NCBI GenBank assembly: GCA_014656175.1
Contig: BNBX01000002.1
Location: 186,001-250,000 of the forward strand
Length of the DNA: 64,000 bases
Source of the DNA: Streptomyces werraensis
Lineage (GTDB): Bacteria; Actinomycetota; Actinomycetes; Streptomycetales; Streptomycetaceae
Reading direction: 5' to 3'
The notes under the pieces are model-generated. The model worked only from the letters and a program-made list of their open reading frames with translations, made no database searches and was not told where the DNA came from. The position numbers were made by a program, and so were the translations under genes. Below, piece after piece: positions 35,913-44,399 of the stretch. Every line of letters starts with the position of its first letter. Position 1 is the first letter of the stretch.

Positions 35913-36856
35913 GCGGCACCCCTCTCGCGGCCGGCGACCAGGGCGTCGACGGAGATGTCGAGCGCGGCCGGGTCCACCGGGGCCCGGTCCTCGACCCGCT
36001 CGCCCGCGCCCGGGCGGACCCGGCTGGTCGCCCAGGAGGCGAGGTGCCGGTAGCAGGCGCGCCGGTCGGCGGCGGACAGCGGCGCCCCTTTCACCGCCGA
36101 CACGAACCCCCACACGTACTCGGCGAGCAGCCGGGGCGTCGGGTGCAGCGGTCCCGCCCGGCGCGGGTCCAGGTTGACGCAGCGGGCGCGCTTGGAGGGA
36201 TTCGCCCGCTCGGCGCGGGTGGGGTGGTCGCGGCGGAAGTACAGCAGCTCCGGCACCTGGTGGAAGCGGCCGTGCAGGGTGATCTCGGCGACGAACGTGC
36301 GGTCCGCGTGGTGGTAGCTGTCGTGCGGCTTGACCCGGCGCAGCACGTCGGCGCGCATCACGCCGTAGAAGTCGTCGCCGCCGGGCTCGAACAGCAGGCT
36401 GCGGAACCGCTCCGGCGCGTGCGGCGAACCGGTGTTCAGGGTGTACGCGTAGGGCACCTTGACCTTTCCGTCGGCGCCGATGACGGCCTGGTCGCTGTGG
36501 GCGAGGATCACGTCCGGGTGCTCGTCCAGCGCCTCCACACAGCGTTTCAGCAGGTCACGGGCGTACAGGTCGTCGTGCGAGGCCCACTTGAACAGTTCGC
36601 CACGGCACTGGGTGAAGACGTAGTTGTGGTTCGGCGCGGCGCCGATGTTCCGCGGCAGCCGGATGTACCGGATCCGGGAGTCCTGCTTGGCGTAGCGGCG
36701 GCAGATGTCCCGGGTCCCGTCGGTCGACGCGTTGTCGGTGACGACCAACTCGAAGTCCTCGTACGTCTGGCCGAGCAGGGCCTCCAGCGACTCGGCGAGG
36801 TACTCCTCGCCGTTGTACACGGGAAGGCCGATGCTCAGCCGGGGGTGCGCGGTCAT
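35909..36856 (-). CDS. Glycosyltransferase family 2
   Basis: A 315-residue cytoplasmic GT-A glycosyltransferase: LSIGLPVYNGEEYLAESLEALLGQ, DNASTDGT, and the metal/nucleotide-binding ASHDDLYA (DxD-like) near residue 92, followed by the acceptor region with FRRDHPTRAERAN. It would transfer a sugar from a nucleotide donor to the lipid-linked repeat unit. No transmembrane segments are present, so it is not a synthase. Both its ends overlap neighbours (GTGA/ATGA), consistent with tight co-translation in the polysaccharide operon. Confidence 0.92.
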   Translation of the reverse strand: MTAHPRLSIGLPVYNGEEYLAESLEALLGQTYEDFELVVTDNASTDGTRDICRRYAKQDSRIRYIRLPRNIGAAPNHNYVFTQCRGELFKWASHDDLYARDLLKRCVEALDEHPDVILAHSDQAVIGADGKVKVPYAYTLNTGSPHAPERFRSLLFEPGGDDFYGVMRADVLRRVKPHDSYHHADRTFVAEITLHGRFHQVPELLYFRRDHPTRAERANPSKRARCVNLDPRRAGPLHPTPRLLAEYVWGFVSAVKGAPLSAADRRACYRHLASWATSRVRPGAGERVEDRAPVDPAALDISVDALVAGRERGAA

Positions 36857-38163
36857 GACGTCCTCACTTCACGGATGAGATCTCGGTGGTGCTCGCGCAG
36901 TGCGATCCTCAGGTGCAGCCACCACGCGGCCGAACCGCACACGGACGCGGCGGCGGCCCCCCAGGCCGAGCCGACGGTGCCGCCGAGGGCCGCACCGCCG
37001 ATCCCGAGGCCCACGTAGCACACGGAGGCGAAGATCTGGCACCGGAGACTGAGCCGGGCCGCGCCGAGCGCGCGCAGCCCGGCGGCCGCTCCGGTACCGA
37101 CACCGGCCCCCGCGACACTGAGGGTGGCCGGAACGATGAGTTCCTTGGCGGCGGGCCAGACGTCGCCGAGGACCAGTTCCCCCGCCCGGTCCGGCATCAG
37201 CAGCAGCACGCCGCCCCACAGCAGGGCGGCGGCCGCCTGTCCGCCGCCCAGGAACAGGCAGAACCGGCCGAGCCGGTGCGGGGCCTGCCGCAGCATCCGC
37301 GCCGCCTCCGCCACGGTGACCAGCGTCAGCCCCATCAGCACGGCCAGGAACGGCCCCTGGAGCAGTTCGGCGCCCCGGACGACGCCGACCGCGCCGACCC
37401 CGACGATGGCGCCGAGCCCGTACGCGCGCAGTTGGCCCGCGCCGCTCACGCAGGTGTTCTCGACCAGATAGCGGTAGCCGAGGTCACGGTGGTCGCGGAT
37501 CCACGTCCGGGCCCCGGTGAGCCGGGGCCGGATGCCGGACTGCGCCCAACCGTACGCCCCCGCCACCGCGGCCGAGCCGCCCCAGGCGAGCACGAACGCG
37601 GGCACCGTGCCCACCTGGGCCGCCACGACCATGGCGGGGATCAGCGCCACGCCCCACACCACGTCGTTGACGAACGCCTTCCGGCCGACGCCGGCCGCGA
37701 AGAACGAGTACCGCCAGGCGTCCTGCAGCAGCAGCCCGGGCAGCACCACGCCCAGGCAGGCGAACGCGGCCCCCACGCTGCCGCCGAGCAGCGGCCAGGA
37801 CGCCACGCACAGCGCGCCGACGGCCGCGCCGACGCACAGCGAGGTGCCCGTGGAGCGGGACACCGCCTGCCGCCAGGACGTCTCGGACACACCGCTGAAC
37901 CGCACCACGAGCGGGTCGGTGGCCAGACCTCGGGAGACGCTGAGCACCACGCCGTAGGTCACCCAGGCCAGGCTGAACACGCCGAACGCGGTCAGTCCCA
38001 GCGAGCGCGCCACGTACACGCCCACGGCGAAGTTGGACAGGCTGGAGGCCGCCTGGTCGGCGAGCCCCCACGACAGGCGGCCCGCGACGGCCCGCGTCAC
38101 GGTGCGGGCCGGGCGCGCCGCCGGCGCCGTCGTCCTGTCCCCCTCGGCGGCCATCGGCCTCAC
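36853..38163 (-). CDS. Polysaccharide flippase (Wzx/MATE-like oligosaccharide exporter)
   Basis: A 436-residue integral membrane protein with about 12 hydrophobic helices in the Wzx/RfbX arrangement (SWGLADQAASSLSNFAVGVYVARSLG at the start is typical). GTG 38163 overlaps the upstream stop (GTGA), following the rule in this operon; ATG 38154 is the alternative. It would flip the undecaprenyl-linked repeat unit across the membrane. It is the only flippase candidate in the window and pairs with the Wzy-like polymerase at 44.4-45.7 kb. Confidence 0.88.
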   Translation of the reverse strand: MRPMAAEGDRTTAPAARPARTVTRAVAGRLSWGLADQAASSLSNFAVGVYVARSLGLTAFGVFSLAWVTYGVVLSVSRGLATDPLVVRFSGVSETSWRQAVSRSTGTSLCVGAAVGALCVASWPLLGGSVGAAFACLGVVLPGLLLQDAWRYSFFAAGVGRKAFVNDVVWGVALIPAMVVAAQVGTVPAFVLAWGGSAAVAGAYGWAQSGIRPRLTGARTWIRDHRDLGYRYLVENTCVSGAGQLRAYGLGAIVGVGAVGVVRGAELLQGPFLAVLMGLTLVTVAEAARMLRQAPHRLGRFCLFLGGGQAAAALLWGGVLLLMPDRAGELVLGDVWPAAKELIVPATLSVAGAGVGTGAAAGLRALGAARLSLRCQIFASVCYVGLGIGGAALGGTVGSAWGAAAASVCGSAAWWLHLRIALREHHRDLIREVRTS

Positions 38164-39434
38164 GCCTTGACCAGCCCGGCGCCGTGCAGGGCGTCGGCCG
38201 CCGCGACGACGGTGTCGAACGGCAGACCGGCCCGCTCGGCCACGTCCAGCAGACCGTGCTCGCCGTCGGAGAGGCTGAGCACCCACAGCATCGCCATCTG
38301 GGCCTCCTGCGCGTCGCTGCGCCCGCCGAGCGCCCCGTAGAGCCCGCGCCGCCCCAACTGCGGTTCCCCGTACGGGCTGAGGTTGACGTACCGACGGTTG
38401 CGGTCGAGCACGGCGAACACCTCCCGGCAGACGGCGAGGGTGTCCTCCATGGCCTCCGGCGTCACGAAGTCCAGGTCGTCCGCCGAGGTGTGGTACTCCG
38501 GGTAGCCGGCGTACGGGGTCCGGCTGAGCGACCCCACCGCCAGGTCGAAGCCCGGCGAGCAGAACTGCCGCTCGTCGTAGCCGTACGGGGTGAACTCCCT
38601 TATCTCGTGCGGGCGTCCGGAGGTCTCCAGCACGTACCGCATCGCCCGGTCGATCTCCGCGTCCCCGCGCCTGCTGCGCTTGTAGGTCAGGGAGCCGCGG
38701 TCGCCCGCGCAGGCCAGCACCAGCCCGTGCTTCACCCGCTCCACCCGGCCGGCGTTGCGGGCCAGCCAGGTGATCGCCCCGATGGTGCCGGGCGCGAACA
38801 GGAACCGGTAGGTGTGGTACGGCGTGCCCCCGGCCAGCGACCGGGCGAGGAAGGCCGCCACCGCGATGCCGGCCAGGTTGTCGTTGGCCAGCGCCGGGTG
38901 GCAGACGTGGCTGGAGACGATCACCTCGTCGGGCACCTGACCGGGCACCACGTGCTCGGCGTAGGTGAGGTGCCCGTCCGCGAGGGTGGAGTCGATCCGC
39001 ACCTCGTACTCACCGTCCGGCAGCGCGTCCAGGGTCTCCTGCGCGAGGCAGAAGCCCCAGTCCGGCTTGTAGTAACTGGTGCGGTACGGCACCCACGTGG
39101 GGTGCTCGGGCAGGGTGTGCAGATGCGGGCGCAGCTCGGACAGCTCCATCCGCGCCGACACCGGCACGCTGTACCCGAGCACGTGCAGGCTGGAGTCGGC
39201 GAGGTCGACGACCCGCCGCCCGGACGGGTCGGCGATCCACGCCTCCCGGACGTTCCACTCCTGCGGCACCGTCCAGTCGAGCACCTGTGTGCCGGTGGGC
39301 ACCTCGTGCACCTCCAGCGGCAGATGCTCCCCGACGATGTCCAGGGTGGCGCGCACCCCGTCGCCGGTGATGCTCCGGCGAAGCGGGTACATCCGCTCCA
39401 CCAGGGCGTGCATCTCCTCGCCGGGCGTGGTCAC
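38160..39434 (-). CDS. DUF4910 aminopeptidase-like metalloprotein
   Basis: A 424-residue protein starting at GTG 39434 (GTGA overlap). The core SSHVCHPALANDNLAGIAVAAFLA resembles the M28/M42-type zinc-peptidase core, with His and Asp ligands; later LACAGDRGSLTYKRSRRGD and PGYPEYHTSADDLDF add possible ligands (YHTS-x-DD). A winged-helix-like C-terminal tail (DAQEAQMAMLWVLSLSDGEHGLLDVA) is usual for DUF4910. Proteins of this family often sit in sugar and capsule clusters next to PIG-L and epimerase genes. Whether it cleaves peptides or removes an acyl group from sugars is unknown. Confidence 0.85.
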   Translation of the reverse strand: MTTPGEEMHALVERMYPLRRSITGDGVRATLDIVGEHLPLEVHEVPTGTQVLDWTVPQEWNVREAWIADPSGRRVVDLADSSLHVLGYSVPVSARMELSELRPHLHTLPEHPTWVPYRTSYYKPDWGFCLAQETLDALPDGEYEVRIDSTLADGHLTYAEHVVPGQVPDEVIVSSHVCHPALANDNLAGIAVAAFLARSLAGGTPYHTYRFLFAPGTIGAITWLARNAGRVERVKHGLVLACAGDRGSLTYKRSRRGDAEIDRAMRYVLETSGRPHEIREFTPYGYDERQFCSPGFDLAVGSLSRTPYAGYPEYHTSADDLDFVTPEAMEDTLAVCREVFAVLDRNRRYVNLSPYGEPQLGRRGLYGALGGRSDAQEAQMAMLWVLSLSDGEHGLLDVAERAGLPFDTVVAAADALHGAGLVKA

Positions 39435-40456
39435 GACCGCCACCGCAGGGTGCCGTCGACCGTGCCCGCGTCGGACGCGGCGCGCAGCACGGCGAGCCGG
39501 GTGAACCGCTGCTCGAACGCCTCCCGGGTCAGCCCGTGCGTCCGGTAGGCGTCGGCGAGTTCGAGCGCGCCGCGCTTCACGGTCCACTCGCACTCGAAGC
39601 CGGGGACCGCCGCGCGGAACCGGGAGAAGTCCACCCGGTAGGAGCGCGGGTCGGCGCCCGTCTCCCCGGTGATGACCACCTTGGAGCCGTCGACCGCGTC
39701 GGCGACCTGCTGGGCGATCTCCGCGACCGTGACGTTGTTGGTCTCGCTGCCGATGTTGAACGCCCGGTCGTGCACCGCCTCCCGCGGCGCCTGAAGGGCG
39801 GCCGTGAACGCGCGGGCGATGTCCGCGGCGTGCACCAGCGGACGCCACGGCGTGCCGTCGGACAGCACCAGCACCTCACCGGACAGCAGGGCGTGCCCGA
39901 CCAGGTTGTTCAGCACGATGTCGGCGCGCAGCCGCGGCGAGTACCCGAAGGCGGTCGCGTTGCGCATGTAGACCGGGCTGAAGTCGTCGTCGGCCAGCTC
40001 GTGCAGGTCGTCCTCCACCCGCACCTTGGACTCGGCGTACGGCGTCACCGGGCGCAGCGGGGCGTCCTCGGCCACCAGCTCGTCGCCGCCCGCCGCGCCG
40101 TAGACCGAGCAGGTCGAGGCGTACAGGAAGCGCCGCACCCCCGCGTCGCGGGCCAGTTTCGCCAGCCGCACGGACGCGTGGTGGTTGATGTCGTAGGTGA
40201 GTTCCGGCGCCAGCGCCCCCAGCGGGTCGTTGGACAGGGCGGCCAGGTGGATCACGGCGTCCACCCCGGCCACATGGCCGGCCGTGACGTCCCGCAGGTC
40301 CACCCGCGTCCCCGGAGGGTCCGCGGGCGCCGGCCCCAGCACGCAGTCGGCGAACAGGCCGGCGTCCAGCCCGACGACCTCGTGTCCGGCGGCTGTGAGC
40401 ACCGGGGCCATCACGGTGCCCAGATAGCCCTGGTGTCCGGTGAGCAGTACGCGCAA
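39431..40456 (-). CDS. NAD-dependent sugar epimerase/dehydratase (extended SDR)
   Basis: A 341-residue extended SDR. The Rossmann motif is TGHQGYLG at about residues 6-13; HLAALSNDP and the catalytic S/Y-x3-K (STCSVYGA, YAESK) are present; RAFNIGSETNNVTVAEIA is the substrate-side motif. It begins with TTG at 40456 behind a G-rich stretch. It acts on an NDP-sugar: 4-epimerase, 4,6-dehydratase or 4-reductase cannot be separated by eye. As the only SDR of the CDP-sugar set here, it may be the missing dehydratase or a 4-ketoreductase. Confidence 0.88.
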   Translation of the reverse strand: MRVLLTGHQGYLGTVMAPVLTAAGHEVVGLDAGLFADCVLGPAPADPPGTRVDLRDVTAGHVAGVDAVIHLAALSNDPLGALAPELTYDINHHASVRLAKLARDAGVRRFLYASTCSVYGAAGGDELVAEDAPLRPVTPYAESKVRVEDDLHELADDDFSPVYMRNATAFGYSPRLRADIVLNNLVGHALLSGEVLVLSDGTPWRPLVHAADIARAFTAALQAPREAVHDRAFNIGSETNNVTVAEIAQQVADAVDGSKVVITGETGADPRSYRVDFSRFRAAVPGFECEWTVKRGALELADAYRTHGLTREAFEQRFTRLAVLRAASDAGTVDGTLRWRS

Positions 40457-40460
40457 GGTT

Positions 40461-41108
40461 TCAACCCCCCAGGTCGACAGTGAGTTTGGTGACGGCGAAC
40501 GCCTCGGCGTAGCGCGCGTTGCTTTCGATGCCGCGGATCCGGGCGAGCCCGAGGAAGGCCTCCCGGTCGTACCAGGGCCGGTGCCGCTGCGACGGGTAGT
40601 GCTCCTGCAGCAGCCGCACCTTGTCCTCGGCCGCCTCGGGCGTCAGCGGCTGGTACACCACCGGGCGGCCCAGGTCCCCGTCCCACTTGACGATCTCGTA
40701 GCCGAGCACGAGATGGTCGCGGAACGCGGTCGTCATCAGCTTCGCCAGGCCGCGGTGGTCCTGGTGCGCGTCCTCGGTGCGCGGGGCGAGCACCAGGTCG
40801 GGCTCCGTGCGGGCGCGCAGCTCCTCGACCGCGGCCTTCGCCTCCGCCCAGTGCGCGGGCAGCCGGCCGTCGGGCATCTTGTCCACGGTCAGCCTGAGGT
40901 CGGCGCCCGGACAGAACGCCTCGAGCGCCTCCTGCTCCTCCTGCTCGCGCTCCGTCCCGCCGCCGGACAGCACCAGCGCGTCGACCCTGAGACCCGGGTG
41001 GGCCCGGCACAGGGTCAGCAGGGTGCCGCCGGCGCCGATCGCGATGTCGTCGCAGTGCGCGCCCACCGCGACGACCCGCTCGAGACGCCCGGTGCCCAGC
41101 CGGATCAC
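40461..41108 (-). CDS. PIG-L family deacetylase
   Basis: A 215-residue LmbE/PIG-L protein started at GTG 41108 in a GTGA overlap. It has the zinc motifs AHCDDIAIGAGG (variant of P-H-x-D-D) and APRTEDAHQDHRG (H-x-x-H type). Such enzymes remove acetyl groups from GlcNAc-type substrates. In this operon it likely de-N-acetylates a nucleotide sugar or a lipid-linked sugar, creating a free amine. The three genes around it (cytidylyltransferase, PIG-L, epimerase) are packed with overlaps or four-base gaps. Confidence 0.9.
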   Translation of the reverse strand: MIRLGTGRLERVVAVGAHCDDIAIGAGGTLLTLCRAHPGLRVDALVLSGGGTEREQEEQEALEAFCPGADLRLTVDKMPDGRLPAHWAEAKAAVEELRARTEPDLVLAPRTEDAHQDHRGLAKLMTTAFRDHLVLGYEIVKWDGDLGRPVVYQPLTPEAAEDKVRLLQEHYPSQRHRPWYDREAFLGLARIRGIESNARYAEAFAVTKLTVDLGG

Positions 41109-41905
41109 GCGCTCACCCCCGCCCCCGTACGCTCCCGCTCCCACACGGCCCACGGCCTCTCCCCCCGGGCGTAGGCCTCGTCCAGCGCCGTACGCTCCTT
41201 CACGGTGTCGGTCGGCTGCCAGAAGCCGCGGTGCTGGTGCGCAACGAGCCTTCCCCGCTTGGCCAGTTGGGCACACCCGTCGGCGACGAGATCTCCGTTC
41301 TCCGGGATGTGGTCGAAGATCTCCTGGCGCAGCACGAAGTAGCCGCCGTTCTCCCACAGCGGCAGGTCGCTCACCGGAGTGATGCCGCCCACCAGGCCGT
41401 CCTGGCCCAGCTCCACGCAGTGGAACGACGACTGCGGCGGCACCACCATCATCGACGCGCCCGCGTCCCGGCGGGAGAACCGGTCGATCATCTCCGGCAG
41501 CGGGGCGTCGGTGAGCACGTCCGCGTAGTTGGCGAGGAACATCTCGTCGCCGTCCAGATGGTCCCGCACCCGGCGCAGCCGCTCCCCGATGGGAGACTCG
41601 ATGCCGGTCTGCGCGAACGTGATGGTCCAGTCCGCGATGTCGGTGGACAGCAGCTCGGTGCGGCCGCCGCGCAGCACGAAGTCGTTGGAGACGGTCTCCT
41701 CGTAGTTGAGGAAGAAGTTCTTGATGTGGTGGGCGCCGTAGCCCAGGCACAGGATGAACTCCTTGTGCCCGAAGTGCGCGTAGTAGCGCATCACGTGCCA
41801 GATCAGCGGGCGCGGACCGACCATCGCCATGGGCTTGGGGATGTCGTCGTTCGCCCCGGCGCGCATGCGCATCCCGTAACCGCCGCAGAACAGTACGACC
41901 TTCAT
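41105..41905 (-). CDS. rfbF: Glucose-1-phosphate cytidylyltransferase (RfbF/DdhA-like)
   Basis: A 266-residue nucleotidyltransferase. KVVLFCGGYGMRMR is the nucleotide loop (a variant of GGxGTR), followed by DIPKPMAMVGPRPLIWHVMRYY and FGHKEFILCLGYGAHHIKNFF, which follow the RfbF pattern rather than RmlA. It should form CDP-glucose from CTP and glucose-1-phosphate, the entry to CDP-3,6-dideoxy and branched sugars (for example yersiniose-type). The usual partner CDP-glucose 4,6-dehydratase is not obvious nearby. It is coupled to the C-methyltransferase gene by ATGA. Confidence 0.9.
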   Translation of the reverse strand: MKVVLFCGGYGMRMRAGANDDIPKPMAMVGPRPLIWHVMRYYAHFGHKEFILCLGYGAHHIKNFFLNYEETVSNDFVLRGGRTELLSTDIADWTITFAQTGIESPIGERLRRVRDHLDGDEMFLANYADVLTDAPLPEMIDRFSRRDAGASMMVVPPQSSFHCVELGQDGLVGGITPVSDLPLWENGGYFVLRQEIFDHIPENGDLVADGCAQLAKRGRLVAHQHRGFWQPTDTVKERTALDEAYARGERPWAVWERERTGAGVSA

Positions 41906-43137
41906 CGCTCGACCTCGACAATGCTCAGTTCCGGGATGGGGAAGACCAGCCGGCCGCCCCACTCGTGCACGTACGACAGCTGCTCCACCAGCTCGGCGCG
42001 CAGGTTCCAGGGCAGCACCAGCACGTAGTCCGGCCGGTCGGCGGCGATCCGGTCGGGCGGCAGGATCGGGATGCGCGTGCCCGGCGTGTACCGGCCGTGC
42101 TTGTAAGGGTTGCGGTCCACCGTGTACGGCAGCAGGTCCGGCCGGATCCCGCAGTGGTTGAGCAGCGTGTTGCCCTTGCCGGGCGCGCCGTACCCGACGA
42201 CCGTCTTCCCTTCCTCGGCCGCCTCGACCAGGAACCGCAGCAGGTCCCTGCGCACCTTGGCCACCCGGGCGGAGAACTCGGTGTACCCGGACAGCTCCTG
42301 GAGCCCGGCGGCCTTCTCCCGGGCCAGCACGTCGGCCACCCGGCCGCTCGGCTCCCCGGCCGCCTCCTCGGGCCGCGCCCACAGCCGCAGCGAACCGCCG
42401 TGCGTGGGCAGCAGCTCCACGTCCACCAGCGTCAGCCCGCCGCTCGCCAGCGCCCGGATCGCGGAGGCGACCGTGTAGTACTGGAAGTGCTCGTGGTAGA
42501 TCGTGTCGTACTGGTTCTCCTCGATGAGGGTCAGCAGGTGCTGCACCTCGACCGAGACCCAGCCGTCGTCCGCGACCAGCGCGCGCAGCCCCTGCGTGAA
42601 GCCGATGACGTCCGGGATGTGCGCGTACACGTTGTTCGCGACCACCAGGTCGGCCGGCCCGTGCTCGGCGCGCACCGCCGCGCCCGTCTCGGGGCTCAGG
42701 AACGCGGTGAGCGTGGGCACGCCCGCCTCCCTCGCCGCCGCGCCGACGTTCACCGACGGCTCGACGCCCAGGCAGCGCACCCCACGGTCCACCACGTGCC
42801 GCAGCAGGTAGCCGTCGTTGCTCGCCACCTCCACCACGAACGAGTCCTCGCCGAGCCCCAGCCGCGCCGCCGCGTCCTCGACGAACACCCGAGCGTGCTC
42901 CACCCAGGACGAGGAGTACGACGAGAAGTACGCGTACTCGCTGAACGTCTCCTCCGGTGTGATCAGCGGCGGTATCTGCGCCAGCCAGCAGTCCGTGCAC
43001 ACCCGCAGGTGCAGCGGGTACGTCGGCTCCGGCGCGTCCAGCCGCTCCGCCGCGAGAAAGCTCTCGCACGGCGGGGTCGCCCCCAGGTCGACGACGCTCT
43101 CCAGCGCCGTCGAGCCGCACAGTCGGCAACGTGTCAT
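41902..43137 (-). CDS. Sugar C-methyltransferase (SAM-dependent, zinc-binding N-terminus)
   Basis: A 411-residue protein of the TylCIII/NovU/EvaC family, which C-methylates NDP-4-keto-deoxysugars. The N-terminal zinc ribbon has CRLC and CTDC; the SAM domain has VVEVASNDGYLLRHVVDRG and GVEPSVNV; QYDTIYHEHFQYYT is the family's active-site motif; and the C-terminal Rossmann-like lobe has VGYGAPGKGNTLLNH. With the neighbouring cytidylyltransferase this implies a CDP-linked branched-chain sugar. Confidence 0.92.
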   Translation of the reverse strand: MTRCRLCGSTALESVVDLGATPPCESFLAAERLDAPEPTYPLHLRVCTDCWLAQIPPLITPEETFSEYAYFSSYSSSWVEHARVFVEDAAARLGLGEDSFVVEVASNDGYLLRHVVDRGVRCLGVEPSVNVGAAAREAGVPTLTAFLSPETGAAVRAEHGPADLVVANNVYAHIPDVIGFTQGLRALVADDGWVSVEVQHLLTLIEENQYDTIYHEHFQYYTVASAIRALASGGLTLVDVELLPTHGGSLRLWARPEEAAGEPSGRVADVLAREKAAGLQELSGYTEFSARVAKVRRDLLRFLVEAAEEGKTVVGYGAPGKGNTLLNHCGIRPDLLPYTVDRNPYKHGRYTPGTRIPILPPDRIAADRPDYVLVLPWNLRAELVEQLSYVHEWGGRLVFPIPELSIVEVER

Positions 43138-44399
43138 CTGCTTCCCCCATCCCGCTCGCGCAGGTCCCCCCGGCGCGAGCCCGTGTGCGTGTCCCCTCGC
43201 GACGGGTCCGGCCCGCCGCGTCCCGCGATCGCCGCGCGGTACCCCTCCTCCAGGCGCGCCAGCCCCACCTTCGGGCTGAAGCCCCGCTCGTAGCGGAGCC
43301 GGGCCGCCCGGCCCATCTCCCGGTTGCCGTCGCCGTCGGTGGTGACCCGGCGCAGCGCGGCCGCCAGCGACGCGGCGTCGTCCGGCCGGTGCAGCAGCCC
43401 GGTCACCCCGTCCTCGACCAGCTCGGTGAAGGCGCCGTGCCCGGCGGCGACGGCCGGCACCCCCGCCGCCATCGCCTCCACGACCACCAGGCCGAACGCC
43501 TCCTTCCAGGTCGACGGCGCCACCACGGCCACCGCCCCCGCGACGGCCTCACGGCAGCGCACCCGGTCGTACAGGCCGACGTGGCGCACGTCGTCCCGGC
43601 CCGCCGCCCAGGCCGCCACCTCCGCCTCCAGCGGGCCCGAGCCGGCGATCACCAGGGGCACGCCGACCCCGCCGGCGGCGGCGAGCTCGTCCCACGCGGC
43701 CATCAGCAGCCGCACGCCCTTCACCTCCGCGAGCCGCCCCAGGTACAGCAGGTGCTCGCCGGGACCGGTGCGCCGCACGGGCGTCTCGGGCACGAAGTTG
43801 TGCTTCACCACGAGCCGTCCGGCCGGCATCCCCGCGCCCACCAGCACCTCGCGCTGCGCCGCCGAGATGCAGAAGAACCGCTCCACGCCCGACCACCAGC
43901 GCCGCCGGTTGACCGACAGGCTCACCGCGAGCGGCACCGTCGCCAGCCGGGAGCCGCGGTAGCAGCCGTGCCGGACGGCGGGCAGCGGCGCCCGGCCCAC
44001 GCACGCGGTGCACGGCGAGCCGTCCCGGTGCAGGGTGCCCGGCGGGCACACCTGGGTGTAGTTGTGCAGCGTGGCGACGGCGGGCACCCCGGCGTCCGCG
44101 CAGGCGGCGATCACCGCGGGCGACAGCAGCGGGAAGACGTTGTGGACGTGCACCACGTCCGGCCGCTCGGCGCGCAGCCGCTCGGCCAGCCGGGCGCGCA
44201 CCGCCGGGTTCCACGGCACCAGCAGCGGGATCGCGGCCTTGGCCGGCAGCGAGCGCGCCGCGATGTCGTCGCTGCGCCGCTCGAACACCCCGACCCGGTG
44301 GCCGGCCTCCCGCAGCAGCGCCACCTCCTGGTCGACGACCTTGTTCTCCCCGCTCGGCTGCGCCGACGCGTAGCGGTTGTGCACCACCATGACGTGCAT
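43134..44399 (-). CDS. Glycosyltransferase family 4
   Basis: A 421-residue GT-B retaining glycosyltransferase: SGENKVVDQEVALLREAGH and VHVHNVFPLLSP in the acceptor half, LYLGRLAEVKGV, and EAFGLVVVEAMAAGVP with the E-x7-E donor-binding motif in the C-terminal half. A Cys-containing insertion (VCPPGTLHRDGSPCTACVG) is typical of this subfamily. Its start directly abuts the stop of the polymerase gene. It would add one sugar of the repeat unit on the cytoplasmic face. Confidence 0.92.
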   Translation of the reverse strand: MHVMVVHNRYASAQPSGENKVVDQEVALLREAGHRVGVFERRSDDIAARSLPAKAAIPLLVPWNPAVRARLAERLRAERPDVVHVHNVFPLLSPAVIAACADAGVPAVATLHNYTQVCPPGTLHRDGSPCTACVGRAPLPAVRHGCYRGSRLATVPLAVSLSVNRRRWWSGVERFFCISAAQREVLVGAGMPAGRLVVKHNFVPETPVRRTGPGEHLLYLGRLAEVKGVRLLMAAWDELAAAGGVGVPLVIAGSGPLEAEVAAWAAGRDDVRHVGLYDRVRCREAVAGAVAVVAPSTWKEAFGLVVVEAMAAGVPAVAAGHGAFTELVEDGVTGLLHRPDDAASLAAALRRVTTDGDGNREMGRAARLRYERGFSPKVGLARLEEGYRAAIAGRGGPDPSRGDTHTGSRRGDLRERDGGSR

